Source: Cladorrhinum sp. PSN259 (lineage: Eukaryota; Ascomycota; Sordariomycetes; Sordariales; Podosporaceae). Taken from it: 64,000 nucleotides of DNA. The notes beneath the pieces are model-generated. The model was given only the letters and a program-made list of their open reading frames with translations. It was not told the origin of the DNA and ran no database searches. Made by a program: the position numbers and the translations under genes. The stretch spans positions 238,392-302,391 of the forward strand of contig MU867071.1 of assembly GCA_033725935.1 (NCBI GenBank), read 5' to 3'. Of this stretch, positions 53,016 through 63,207 are shown one piece after another (position 1 is the first letter of the stretch; every line of letters begins with the position of its first letter).

Positions 53016-54631
53016 TCAGAGGGCATCGGCCTTCTCCAAGATACCCAATGCGCCACCCACAAGATGCAAGCTTCCGGTGATGAGCGCCTGCACCTTTCGC
53101 CCACTTCCCTCTGAGTCTGCAATGCTGCGGGCTGTGTTGATAGCCTCTTCAATACTGGGGATGACGGAGATCTTGGCAGAGGGGTCGAGGGCTGCCCATT
53201 TCTCTGCGAAAATCTTCTGCTGTGTCATCTTTTCTATGTCTGCCGGGTTGTACTGGTGATTTATAAAGTCTGTAGCCTGTTGTTAGTATTTGTCATGCCC
53301 AAATCAACAAATAAGTGACAACACGTACCCTTTTTGTAACCTGTCTCGGCATATGTAACGTTTGTGCAGAAAATGACATGCTTAAACCCCTGTCCGGTTG
53401 GGTCAGCGTTCTTGACAGTGTTGCAAAGTCCACCCAGAAAGTCAACTGCCTCACTGCGGCCTTGCTGGTTGAAAATGAGGACTTGAGTTCCGGGGCTGGA
53501 ACGCTCGGCACATTCACTAATGAACCACCTGGCAGCCATCTTGAGACTGTCCACCGTGTGTGCGCCATCGACATGCCAAATGACCTTGTCCTCCTCCTTC
53601 ACTTCGCATCGCCCTCGCCAGACGACCTGTTCCAGTCCTTCAACAAACTCCAGAGGGAAGGCTTCGGCATTGGGTGTGAATGTTGGATACAGCTTCTTCA
53701 GTACAGTTTCCGCCAATGCCACTGCCAATGTGGCATTCTTCTTTTGGAACACAGCATCAGGACGCACATTGACGCCCTCGAGTCTGGGGTCAATCCCCAG
53801 CACCTTCAAGTCGACCCCCTTTTCTGCTGCTCTGTCCTTCAACACCTCGGCTGCGGGCGGCACTTGCTCAATAGTGAAAGCAGGACTGCCCGTCTTCATG
53901 ATGCCCGCCTTGTGCCAGGCAATCTTGTCCACAGTTCCGCCCAGCACATAAACGTGATCTATCCCCAAAGTGCTAATGCCGCTGGCCACTGGTCGCTCCA
54001 CAACATTGGTGGCATCGTACTCGCCACCAATCCCAGTCTCATAAATAGCGGCATCAACTCCTTCGGATAGGAAGACGTGATAGCTCATCAAAGTCAGATA
54101 TCGGGAGTAGATTGGCTTCGTTCCTGGTTCGACATGGTCCGCAGCAACATTTGCATTGGCCTCTAACCGATCCCATACTTGGAAAAAGTATTTTGCAAAG
54201 GTTTCCTCAGAAATTGGGCTTGAGTTGATGCGAATGCGCTCACGGACAGCTATCAGGTGAGGCGAGGTGAGCATTCCAATCTTGCTGGGAGGACCTCCCT
54301 TTCGTTGATAGCGCGATAGGATGGAATCGACAAAAGCGCATGTGCTTCCTTTTCCCTTCGTACCCGCAACATGAATGATGTTGAGCGGGTCGAGGTCGCG
54401 AGCTGAGGGATAGCCGATGCGAGCTAGGTAGCCGCGCATCTCTCGGACAGAGTCCGCATCAGGTCGGATGCCGGCCTTGCGACGGGCCTCGATCACGGCA
54501 AACGGTGTTTGCAGTGAATTGAGGGCATCGATTGCATCCTAAAGTCATACTTGTCAGGCATCTCTGTGTGAGATAGAGCACCGAAATTGAAGAGGTAATT
54601 AATTTACATTATACGTCCTTGCGGTGGCCAT
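53016..54631 (-). CDS. MET7: Folylpolyglutamate synthase
   Basis: Extends the glutamate chain of folates so that they are retained and used in one-carbon metabolism, including in mitochondria. Exons are 54631-54608, 54538-53329 and 53269-53016, giving 495 aa. The first coding exon is only 24 nt (MATARTYN), joined to DAIDALNSLQTPFAVIEARR. The FPGS P-loop is VAGTKGKGSTCAFV, followed by IGMLTSPHLIAVRERIRIN. AIYETGIGGEYDATN, then LGIDHVYVLGGTVDKIAWHK and HVDGAHTVDSLK, are the remaining Mur-ligase motifs. The end TGSLHLVGGALGIL fits. No clear mitochondrial presequence precedes the core. It is divergent from RPL43. Confidence 0.94.
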
Positions 54632-55350
54632 TGTTCTGTTGGTGAGAGGGGAGATGAAACTGAGGTTGGCAAATAGCCTGTGGACAAGAACCGTTCGTCT
54701 TAAAACATGATTCATTGAGGTGATTTTCTTATATGGAAGTGATGATGTCTAGGTTTTCCTTTCCGGAGTGATAGCGGCTCGAGCAATTGCAAACTGGGAG
54801 GATACTCCGGGGTCGGTCGGAGTTTTGAGGAAGTCTCGACGATCACTACAAAGTCTAATAACCAGGATCATATGAAAAGGGCGAGGTAATTATGTACTGT
54901 AGCTTGTTTTTACATGGAGCTCTCCAGATGATGCTGCAAACTTCCGCTTCGCTCTAGATTTCCTTCACGAACAAGAATACCTAACCGACCCAGCTTCTTC
55001 TGCTCAATTACAGTGAATTGAGTGCTGGTGATCGCTGTAAAATTATCAACTGATGGAACCTAGGTTGGGTGAACCACCAAGGACAGTTCCGGAAGCTTGG
55101 CGACTTTGGCAGTGTTGGCCCCCGGAGCCTTCAAGCAGCTGCAAAGCTTCCATCAAAGTTGGGGTCATGCCCCGCCCCACTATCAAGGCAAAAGTCCGGC
55201 ACAATGGTTCTTCCTAGCTTCCGAAATTTTGGCAGCGGCCCCTGCCACACACCAAAAATTACACCCACAGATTTATCAAAATCGTCGTTGCCCGCCCCAA
55301 CGCCCAGAGAGTCTTCGTGATACACCCGACGACCCAAATAATCAGTCAAG
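54632..55350. promoter_or_regulatory. Bidirectional MET7/RPL43 promoter region
   Basis: A 719-bp spacer between divergent starts. AAGCTTGGCG lies at 55093-55102, and GCCCCAC (complement of GTGGGGC) at 55174-55180, both about 170-260 bp before RPL43. No gene is seen. Confidence 0.5.
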
Positions 55351-56198
55351 ATGTCCAAGCGCACTAAGAAGGTCGGCATTTCCGGCAAGGTACGTAACTA
55401 AATAATGAACCCCCAATTCCGAGTCCAGGACGACGTTGTCAACGGTTGCTAACAATGCAAACAGTACGGTACCAGGTTAGTAACCCACATCTCTTCAAAT
55501 CCTCTCAGATTCACCCACGGCGCTTGCAACACTGTTCCTCGTGAAACGATCCTCGAATTCGACTGCCGATGTACGATTTACGACTGGGTTAGCGAGTGGG
55601 GGAGAAGGAAAAGCCGGAGTCGAGCTTGGTCTTGCTAGACTTGGACGACCATTCTTCAACTTGAGATGTTGGGACTGCGGGCAGGATGGGAAACGTTGGT
55701 GATTGGATTTCATCGACCTCGACGCCAAACTTCAACTCTACTTTCTCGATAAGCCCGACTATTTTGTGAATCAAGGCTGCAACAAGAATTATCGATGGAA
55801 ATGGACGCATGGAACTGAATGGGCGCTGACTTTGTGGAATCCAGATACGGTGCTTCGCTCCGTAAGCTCGTCAAGAAGCAGGAAGTGTCCCAGCACGCCA
55901 AGTACACTTGCGGTATGTGAAACGCCTTGCAGAGCACACATAGGGAGCTTGATTGTCTGATTCTCATGGTTTTGCAGCTTTCTGCGGTAAGGACAGCGTT
56001 CGCCGCACCTCCGTCGGCATCTGGAACTGCAAGTCTTGCAAGAAGGTTCTTGCCGGTGGTGCCTACACCGTTGCGTAAGTGCCAGTTCTGAACCGGATAC
56101 CCCAAGTTCGTCAAGCTAACCAAAGGTAAAACAGCACCCCTGCTGCTGCTGCCATGCGCTCCACCCTCCGCAGACTTCGTGAGATCAACGAGGTTTAA
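55351..56198 (+). CDS. RPL43: 60S ribosomal protein eL43 (L37a)
   Basis: Zinc-finger protein of the large ribosomal subunit. Five exons are inferred: 55351-55389, 55465-55475, 55845-55912, 55978-56074 and 56135-56198, giving exactly the family length of 92 aa. Exon 2 is only 11 nt and encodes YGT plus the start of R. The spliced protein reads through SKRTKKVGISGK, YGTRYGASLRKLVKKQE and YTCAFCGKDS, and WNCKSCKKV supplies the second Cys pair of the zinc finger. The second intron is 369 nt, by far the longest in the window. Many introns in one short gene is usual for fungal ribosomal protein genes. Confidence 0.95.
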
Positions 56199-57731
56199 GG
56201 GGTTGTATTTGGGCATGATTTTGGCTTCTGGGTTTTAGGTGTCATGGAAAAAAGGACAACGGAGGCTCGCAATACACACATTCAGCCGTTGGGTGCGGCG
56301 GGTCAATCAATGAGACTTCTTTGAGCAACGACGAGTCCACGGTCTCGTGTCACGAATGTCACTTATATGATGTGGACGGGGAAAAGAGCACCAGCATGAC
56401 GCTCGCTGATTTACGACAAAAGTTGGGAGCAGAGCATGTTTACCGCCGGATCTTCTTTTTTAGAATACGCGGTTCCAAATACCCATGACATTTTACTTCA
56501 ATTGGTTTTTTTTTTCGGTGTTGCTGCTTTTTCATTCGCATACTTGACGTAAATTATCCTCGTTAACTTCCAGTCATTCTCCCAAGCCTCGAATCAATCC
56601 AAAAGCTATTTACAGCAGAATGCGGCGATGTCTTTAATGTAGCTAACTAAATGATTATTCTGCGTCTAAATCGAGTAATCTCTACTTCCACAAGCCTCAA
56701 GTGATGCCATGAACATGTTGGACCAGCACCAGCTGGTGCGGTTTCCCCGATGCGATTCTTCATGTCTTTTAGGCATTTGACAGGTTTTGGGCTAGTTTGG
56801 TTGTTTTTCGAACAAAGAGCGTTTCGACGATGACTGACCATATTCCGAGGACAGGGGCTGCTACATAGCTGTTGTATACCTCCTCCAACAGGTATATTCA
56901 CCTCGCGAATGATGCTGATCCTGTCACCTTGTATATAAGTGGTCTGGATCCCACGCGGATACGGAAATATGTACGGTCCGTAATATCGTACGCAACTACA
57001 AGGGCTGTGCGTGTACATGTACGCCTACAACATATTCTCCGGAGAGCTACACACGAAACACAGCGACGAAAATAGGCATTGTGAAACGTCCTGAGGATGA
57101 GTCAACTAACTTCAATGGTATAACAAAGAAAAATTTTATTCGTTCTACCACAGGTATTTACTCAGGTGTATTATTACGTCCTTGGTAATTATTACACTGC
57201 TTACCATCGGAGTAGAGTGTAAGCCGAACCTTGGCATCTGAAAGAGCCTCTCTCATTTCTCTCCAACAACCCTGGCAAACAAATTCCCAAACGGGACGCG
57301 CGACGCCAACCAAAGCCAACTCTCCTTTTCCTCCAAGCTCGAACGACTTCAAAGTTCTTTCATTTCGAAACCGGTCAAGGAAGCAATTGTGATGTAGTGA
57401 TAAGGCTGTATGTGTTCTGTATAGTGGATGGCTTCGCGAAATCTCTCGTCCCTGCACTGCTCACCCACAACGCCCGGGCCAGAACACCTCGCAGGACACG
57501 ACGAGCGCACTTCAAAGATCTGGCGTTTCTCCCTCTAGACCGTGGCGCCTTCCTTCATTCAAAATCAAATTTCCGTTCTTCCGCTGTCGCTTTCTTCTTC
57601 TTTTCCAACATTCTTTTCAACTGTACTACAATCTTTTTTTTTCAATTCGTTAACACCTGCAGCAACAATCCGATCGATCGGGCCATTTGTTAATCAATCC
57701 ACCAACCTCACTCTCCCATCCGTCTTTCGCC
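56199..57731. other. RPL43 3' / PAP1 upstream spacer
   Basis: A 1.53-kb gene-free region. A 14-bp palindrome GCACCAGCTGGTGC lies at 56726-56739. Frames of up to about 120 codons occur but resemble no family. The last 150 bp before PAP1 are pyrimidine-rich. No tRNA was recognised. Confidence 0.4.
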
Positions 57732-59713
57732 ATGGAGGAGCGAACTTACGGCGTTACGCCGCCGATCTCGACCAACCTTCCCACCGAGCCGGAGAAGCGT
57801 TTACACCACGCACTGCACGAGGAACTTCGCGCCCAGGGCACGTTCGAGAGCCCCGCCGAGACCGAAGAGAGAAAAAAGGTCATCGCCCAGCTCGAGAAAA
57901 TCACAATTGCATTTGTCAAGAGAGCTGCGCAAGAGAAAGAACCGAAAAATGCAATTCTGATTCGTGATGCCATCGGCAGAATTTTTACTTATGGCAGTTA
58001 CCGACTTGGAGTGTATGGTCCTGGGTCTGATATGGACACGCTTGTTGTCGCGCCCCGATACGTGACCGTCGAGCAGTATTTCAAGATCTTTCCCGAAGTC
58101 CTCGTCCAGATGGCCCCCGAGGGCGCTATTACCGACCTCACTCCTGTTCCCGACGCGTTTGTGCCGATTATCAAGTTCGAGTTTTCTGGTATCAGCATCG
58201 ATCTCATCTTTTGCTCTATCCAGACGCTGAAGCAACTCCCTTCGGAGAAGAATTGGAGTTTGGCCGACAATAACCTCTTGCGTGGATTGAGTGAGAACGA
58301 GGTGCGGTCGCTGAACGGTACCAGAGTCACAGATGAAATCCTCAACCTTGTTCCTGAGCCGGCTACGTTCAAACTTGCTCTTCGCGCCATCAAGTTGTGG
58401 GCCCAGCGCAAGGCAATTTACGCCAACATTATGGGCTTTCCCGGCGGTGTCGCTTGGGCCATGATGGTCGCACGAGTGTGCCAGCTCTACCCCAAGGCCA
58501 CGAGCGCTGTGGTGGTGAACAAGTTCTTTCACATCTTGCATAAGTGGCCTTGGCCTCTCCCGGTTTTGCTTAAAGATATAGAGTACAACATCTCGGTCAC
58601 ACGCACAGCTGTCTGGAATCCAAAGGTGAGTCCGACCCTCAATCCTAGGCGTGCTGATGTCTTACCATAGTATAGATCTACAACAGCGACCGAAACCATC
58701 GCATGCCTATCATTACGCCCGCATACCCGGCCATGTGCGCAACACACAACATCGGCAAATCCTCCATGGAGGTTATCCAACAGGAACTCAAGAAGGGAAT
58801 TGAGGTAACTGATGAGATCATGCTGGGCAAGAGACCCTGGAAAGACCTTTTTACAAAGCACACGTTTTTTACTAGTGGCTTTAGGTATTACCTCACAGTC
58901 ATCACTTCGAGCAAGAATAAAAAGGCACAGAATGCTTGGTCCGGATTCATTGAGTCCAGAGTGCGCGTGCTTGTCAACAAGGTTGAGGCACATCCCATGA
59001 TAGCACTTGCGCGTCCGTTCAACAAGGGCTACGATCGCGTCCACCGCTGCAAGAACGACAATGAGCTCGATGCAGTCATCTCGGCTGGCAGTCTCGCTTA
59101 CCTGTACAAGCCAACGCCGGAGGAGGAGAAGGCTGAAGCGGAGGCGAAGGCTGAAGCGGAGGCGAAGGCCAAAGCTGAGCAGGAGGCTAAGGCTGAGCAG
59201 GGGGTCAACGCAAAGCTAGAGGCTGAGGCTAAGATCAAAGCAGAGGCACTTACGGATGACAAGGTTAAGATTGAAGGAGATGGTGAGGCGGGTATCGGCA
59301 GGCACATCAAGGCAGAGAATGAGAGCCAAGACAGCGAAAATATTAAGCTTGAGGAGATTGAAGAGAAGAAGCTTTCAGCTGATATGGAGATTTTCACGAC
59401 TAACTACTACATTGGGTTGCAGTTCAGTAAAACTCCCAAGGCGCTCGATCTTTCCAGAGAAGTTAATGACTGGAAGGCCATGTGTCTGGCCAGCAACATC
59501 TACGAGGAGAACACAATGTACCTTTCGGTTCAGCATATCAAGAACACGCAACTTCCCGATGATGTCTTTGAGCCTGGTGAGGAGAAGCCGAAGCCGGTGA
59601 AGAAGACGCTCAAGCGACCTTACAGTAACGACGACAGGTCGCAGGCCGTTCCTCGTCTTGCGAAGAGGCAGAATATGGAGCAACAGATGCCACAGGCGGC
59701 AAAAACTGGCTAA
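57732..59713 (+). CDS. PAP1: Poly(A) polymerase
   Basis: Adds the poly(A) tail to mRNA in the nucleus. Exons are 57732-58625 and 58676-59713 (50-nt intron), giving 643 aa (yeast Pap1 has 568). The nucleotidyltransferase motif YGSYRLGVYGPGSDMDTLVV holds the first two catalytic Asp residues, and SIDLIFC supplies the third. The central domain has LKLWAQRKAIYANIMGFPGG (after FKLALRAI) and WNPKIYNSDRNHRMPIITPA across the intron. The C-terminal RNA-binding domain is interrupted at about residues 446-535 by a charged Ala/Glu/Lys-rich insert built from an 18-bp repeat, before MEIFTTNYYIGLQF resumes. A basic nuclear-signal-like tail follows. Confidence 0.95.
59132..59167 (+). repeat. 18-bp tandem repeat inside PAP1
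   Basis: GCTGAAGCGGAGGCGAAG occurs perfectly twice in tandem (59132-59149, 59150-59167), encoding AEAEAK each time. Decayed copies follow to about 59250. Confidence 0.85.
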
Positions 59714-60751
59714 TGAAGCCCAGTAAGATCATCCGAACCTGATCATCAGATTCTTACTCTCCCCGATCCGCTGATTAGGACTTTGAGCGGCAACGAGCCC
59801 TACCTTCAACCTGAAGAAGAAGAAGCTCCGGCTAGCCAAGTACCTTAAGGAAAAAAACGAAGCGTGGGACGGTGCACTGTTTTCAAGATCAATCTGGCCG
59901 ATGCCATAAAAGTAACGACGAAGCAAGAACTTGAGAAAAGAAACAAGAAAAATATATCAGCATGGGCCGACCATGGGTTCGGCTTGGGTGTTTGGGGGAA
60001 AACAATGGGCGCAACATACTGTAACTGGAACGGCAAGGGGACATGCGGCAAACAAAACACAACAACACACAGCACAACCATCAGCAGGCGGGCGATGTAT
60101 ATTTTTTCTTTTTATATTTTTCGGGGGGTTTTTTTTTTCGAGCCCCGGATCAAGATGTGAAATGGGTCTGTTATTAGGTGTACACTTTTGTAACTATTTA
60201 GATCTTATTACTGCGTAGTACAGTAGACAAATAGAACTTTAGGATTTTGGGGCACAAGTGCCTCATTAAAGCTAAATACAGATTGTCTTCTCTCAGTCTT
60301 TATTCTTTTAATTGATTCATCTGCGGCTTGTTGTCGGTATTGTGCTTGGATTTCGGGGTGAGTCACGCCGGTCTCAGTCGTTGGGGACGGTCAGCTCGAA
60401 TTGGGCTTGCTAGGATCTCTTGGCTCCCTCAAAACTTGAATTTATAATAGATGCAATGGCTGTTCATATTTGAGTCCCTTATCCGTCCTTTCTACAATTC
60501 AAGTTGTATCACTGAGGTTGAGAGTGACAAGGCGAACAACCCTAACCCAACCATACGAACTCACTCTCACTTATTTGATCCAAGCACCCCCACTAAGGTA
60601 TTTATGACCTCTCATATCATCATCAACCTTTCTCAGAAACTCAAAATCAACACCACATAAAATAACCAAACTCCAAAAGAGGGAGCACAATACAACCTTT
60701 TTTCTTCTTTTCATATCCAAATTCGGGTTGTTTTATTGGAGAGGGTATCAT
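59714..60751. other. PAP1 3' / TPT1 upstream spacer
   Basis: A 1.04-kb region between two plus-strand genes. AACCCTAACCC at 60538-60548 is the complement of a TTAGGGTT element. A T-run lies at about 60128-60138. No gene is seen. Confidence 0.4.
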
Positions 60752-62010
60752 ATGCTGAGACCCTCACTAGTCCGTCTCTTCTCAAAAGCAAAACAAGCAA
60801 AACAAGCAAGACCAAAACCAACTATACATCAACATCAAACAAAAGAGTGCGTCTCACAGGATATAGACCAACTCCGGAAATCAACAACCCGTCTCACTTC
60901 CAAGCTCGGCATCACACTCGAGACCATGGATTCAGCCGAGGAAATTGCCGATCAGTTTGAGGGCGTCGTTCTCGCTTCTGAAGGTGGATCATCACGAGCC
61001 GCAAGGGGGGGCAAGAAAGGTGGAAGAGGTGGAAGAAGTGGAGGAGGTGGTGGTGGTGTAGGGAGGGAAGTCCAGCTCAGTAAGGCTTTGTCTAAGCTGT
61101 TGAGACATCAAGCTGGGAGCGCCGGGATTGTTTTGGATGAGGGGGGTTATGCTCCGCTGGAAAAAGTTGTGAGTAAATGTCTTGACCATCCTTTAAAGAC
61201 GCATGAAATGGGGTTGGGCGTTCGGTGGGGAAAAAAATGGAAAATGAATATGATGGGTGATTTGGAAAAAAGAAATGGAAACTAATAAGAAAACAGCTTC
61301 AATGGGGTCCTATCAAGTCGTTACAACCACCCGTTACACTCTCCGAAGTCCTCCAAGCAGTGAGAGAAAGCGACAAGCAGCGCTTCGCACTCAAACCGAA
61401 TCCTTCTACAAACTCAGACCTGGACGAGACGCTCCAAGACCCAAGCAAGTGGTTGATTCGCGCCAATCAGGGGCATACCATCAAGCTGGACAGCGAGGGA
61501 TTACTTAAACCCATCGCTTTGCCAGATCCAGAGTCTGGAAAGATTCCCGAGGGAAGCGTGCCTGTTCCGGAGGTGGTTGTTCATGGCACTTACTTCGCTT
61601 TCTGGCCAAAGATTGTTGAAAGCGGCGGATTAAAGCCCATGGGGAGAAATCACGTCCATTTCAGTATTGGGTTGCCCGAGGATAAAGAGGGCGTCATCAG
61701 TGGGATGAGGAAGGATGCTGAGGTGTTGGTTTATGTTGACGTTGAGAAGAGTTTGAAAGAGGGAGACGGCTTGAAATGGTGGATGAGTGAGAATGGGGTT
61801 GTGCTGACTGAGGGTGATAAGGATGGACTGGTGCCGACCAGGTTGTTTAAGGAGGTTGTGGGGAGAACGCAGGATGTGGGCGTGTTGATGATGGATGGGG
61901 AGGAGGTTGCTTACTTGCCTGAGGGGTTAAAAATTAGGGCTCCAATGGGGAAGGGTGGCGGAAGGGGAGGACGTGGTGGTGGGAGAGGGGGGAGGGGTGG
62001 GAAGAAGTAA
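60752..62010 (+). CDS. TPT1: tRNA 2'-phosphotransferase Tpt1
   Basis: Removes the 2'-phosphate left at the splice junction of tRNAs, using NAD+. Exons are 60752-61168 and 61297-62010 (128-nt intron), giving 376 aa (yeast 230). Family motifs are VQLSKALSKLLRHQAG, IRANQGHTIK and VVHGTYFAFWPKIVESGGLK, and GRNHVHFSIGLP supplies the last conserved His/Arg set. Two starts are possible: the ATG at 60752 gives a basic leader (MLRPSLVRLFSKAKQAKQAR), and the ATG at 60926 gives MDSAEEIAD, the usual cytosolic-type start. Gly/Arg-rich stretches flank the domain, at about residues 85-105 and in the last 20 residues. Confidence 0.92.
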
Positions 62011-62275
62011 TGGGAGATGTGAGGAGGGATGCGGGCGAGGTTATGCTGCGATTCTTCTCTTAGAAAGTCTTCTCCATTAGTTTGTCTGGAAGGAAAAGCA
62101 GAAAGGGTCCAGAAGATAGACAGTTATCGTCTTTTAGCGGTTGATACTTCATCATCACATGATAGAAAAAAACCATGCAGAAGTCTTTTTCTCTCCTCTC
62201 GTTTCAACATGATGTGATCGGACATCTAACTAACAAGCAGAGTTATCCTCAAGTATCTCATCTCAGCACCTCACT
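62011..62275. other. Convergent TPT1/GTPase spacer
   Basis: A 265-bp region between converging genes. No recognised feature. Confidence 0.5.
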
Positions 62276-63207
62276 TTAGCAACCACGCTTCAGATCCATG
62301 ATCTCCTCCTCCTTTTGATAAATCTTATCCTGGAGCTGACGGAGTTCAGCAGCTGTTGCCTCCTTATCAGACTCCAAGTCTCGGAGCCTATTCTTCAACT
62401 TCGCAATCTCCTCTCCCTTCTGCTTATCCAACTCCCTGCCTGCTGAGGTATCCTCCAGTTTCTTGCCCCCCGCAAGCTCCTTCTGGATCAAGATCTGCTT
62501 AGGGTCGAACTTCATAAGATGACGGACAATGTCAAGGGCACCCTTCTTGGTGTTGTCATAAGGCAATACCGTGGCCCCTCCCCTGATCATATCGCCCCAA
62601 ATCTCATCTTTCTCCTTCCGTTTCTGAATCCGCCCCTCTGCTTCATTGCGATTCGTCCACATAGTCCCGCCTATAACGAGACGTTCGTATGCCTGTTCCC
62701 CCAGTAGTTTCTTGAAGAGCCGTGTGCGGCTAAGTTCAGCGGCCCCGACACGCGGCTGGTTGATGGGCTGGAGGAACACAACACCGTTGAGCATTGTGCC
62801 CTCCATGTACTTTTCCATCAGGTGCAAGGAAATGAGCTTGAGGATATCGACCTCTGTGCGCTTGCTGTCATCAAAGCCAGGTGTGTCAATGAGGGTTACC
62901 GACTGTCCGTCAATCATACATGGAACAGACACTGCCTTGTCTGTCACTGTTTCCCGTCTTTTTTTTAGCATTGGTTTTAGGTAGAGAGAAAAAATGGCAC
63001 AGTGGCAGGAGCGCAAACACGTACCAGAGTCAACACCATCGTTCATTCTGAGGCTGGTGTTACCGGTAACCTTCGACACAAACGTGGTTTTACCAGCACC
63101 TGTCACACCGATAACCTGCGCAAGGTTAGGCCATGTGGCTTGAGATTGGAGGAGATTGGGATGTAACATACCGCAATGAGAATCTCGTGGGGCGCCATTC
63201 TTGTCAT
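62276..63207 (-). CDS. AIG1/GIMAP-like P-loop GTPase with C-terminal coiled coil
   Basis: Predicted exons are 63207-63172, 63115-63025 and 62946-62276, giving 265 aa. The P-loop is VIGVTGAGKTTFVSKVTG, made by joining exons 1 and 2. The G3 motif is LIDTPGFDD. The later part has VVFLQPINQPRVG and GTMWTNRNEAEG, where a classic TKxD motif is not obvious. The last 70 residues form a heptad-rich Lys/Glu coiled coil ending MDLKRGC, with a near-terminal Cys. Intron 2 is 78 nt, a multiple of three without a stop, so a retained form is open. Such proteins are expanded in many filamentous fungi and some resemble AIG1 GTPases. The function is unknown. Unlike its neighbours it is not a core essential gene. 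Confidence 0.75.

Noticed and set aside
55476..55844. Box C/D snoRNA in RPL43 intron 2
   Set aside because: No convincing RTGATGA plus CTGA pair with closing stem seen by eye; kept only as a question in the findings.
56647..57018. 123-codon frame in the RPL43/PAP1 spacer
   Set aside because: No family resemblance; composition like noncoding DNA.
57801..58541. 246-codon antisense frame over PAP1
   Set aside because: Lies opposite conserved PAP1 coding sequence and resembles no family; shadow of codon bias.
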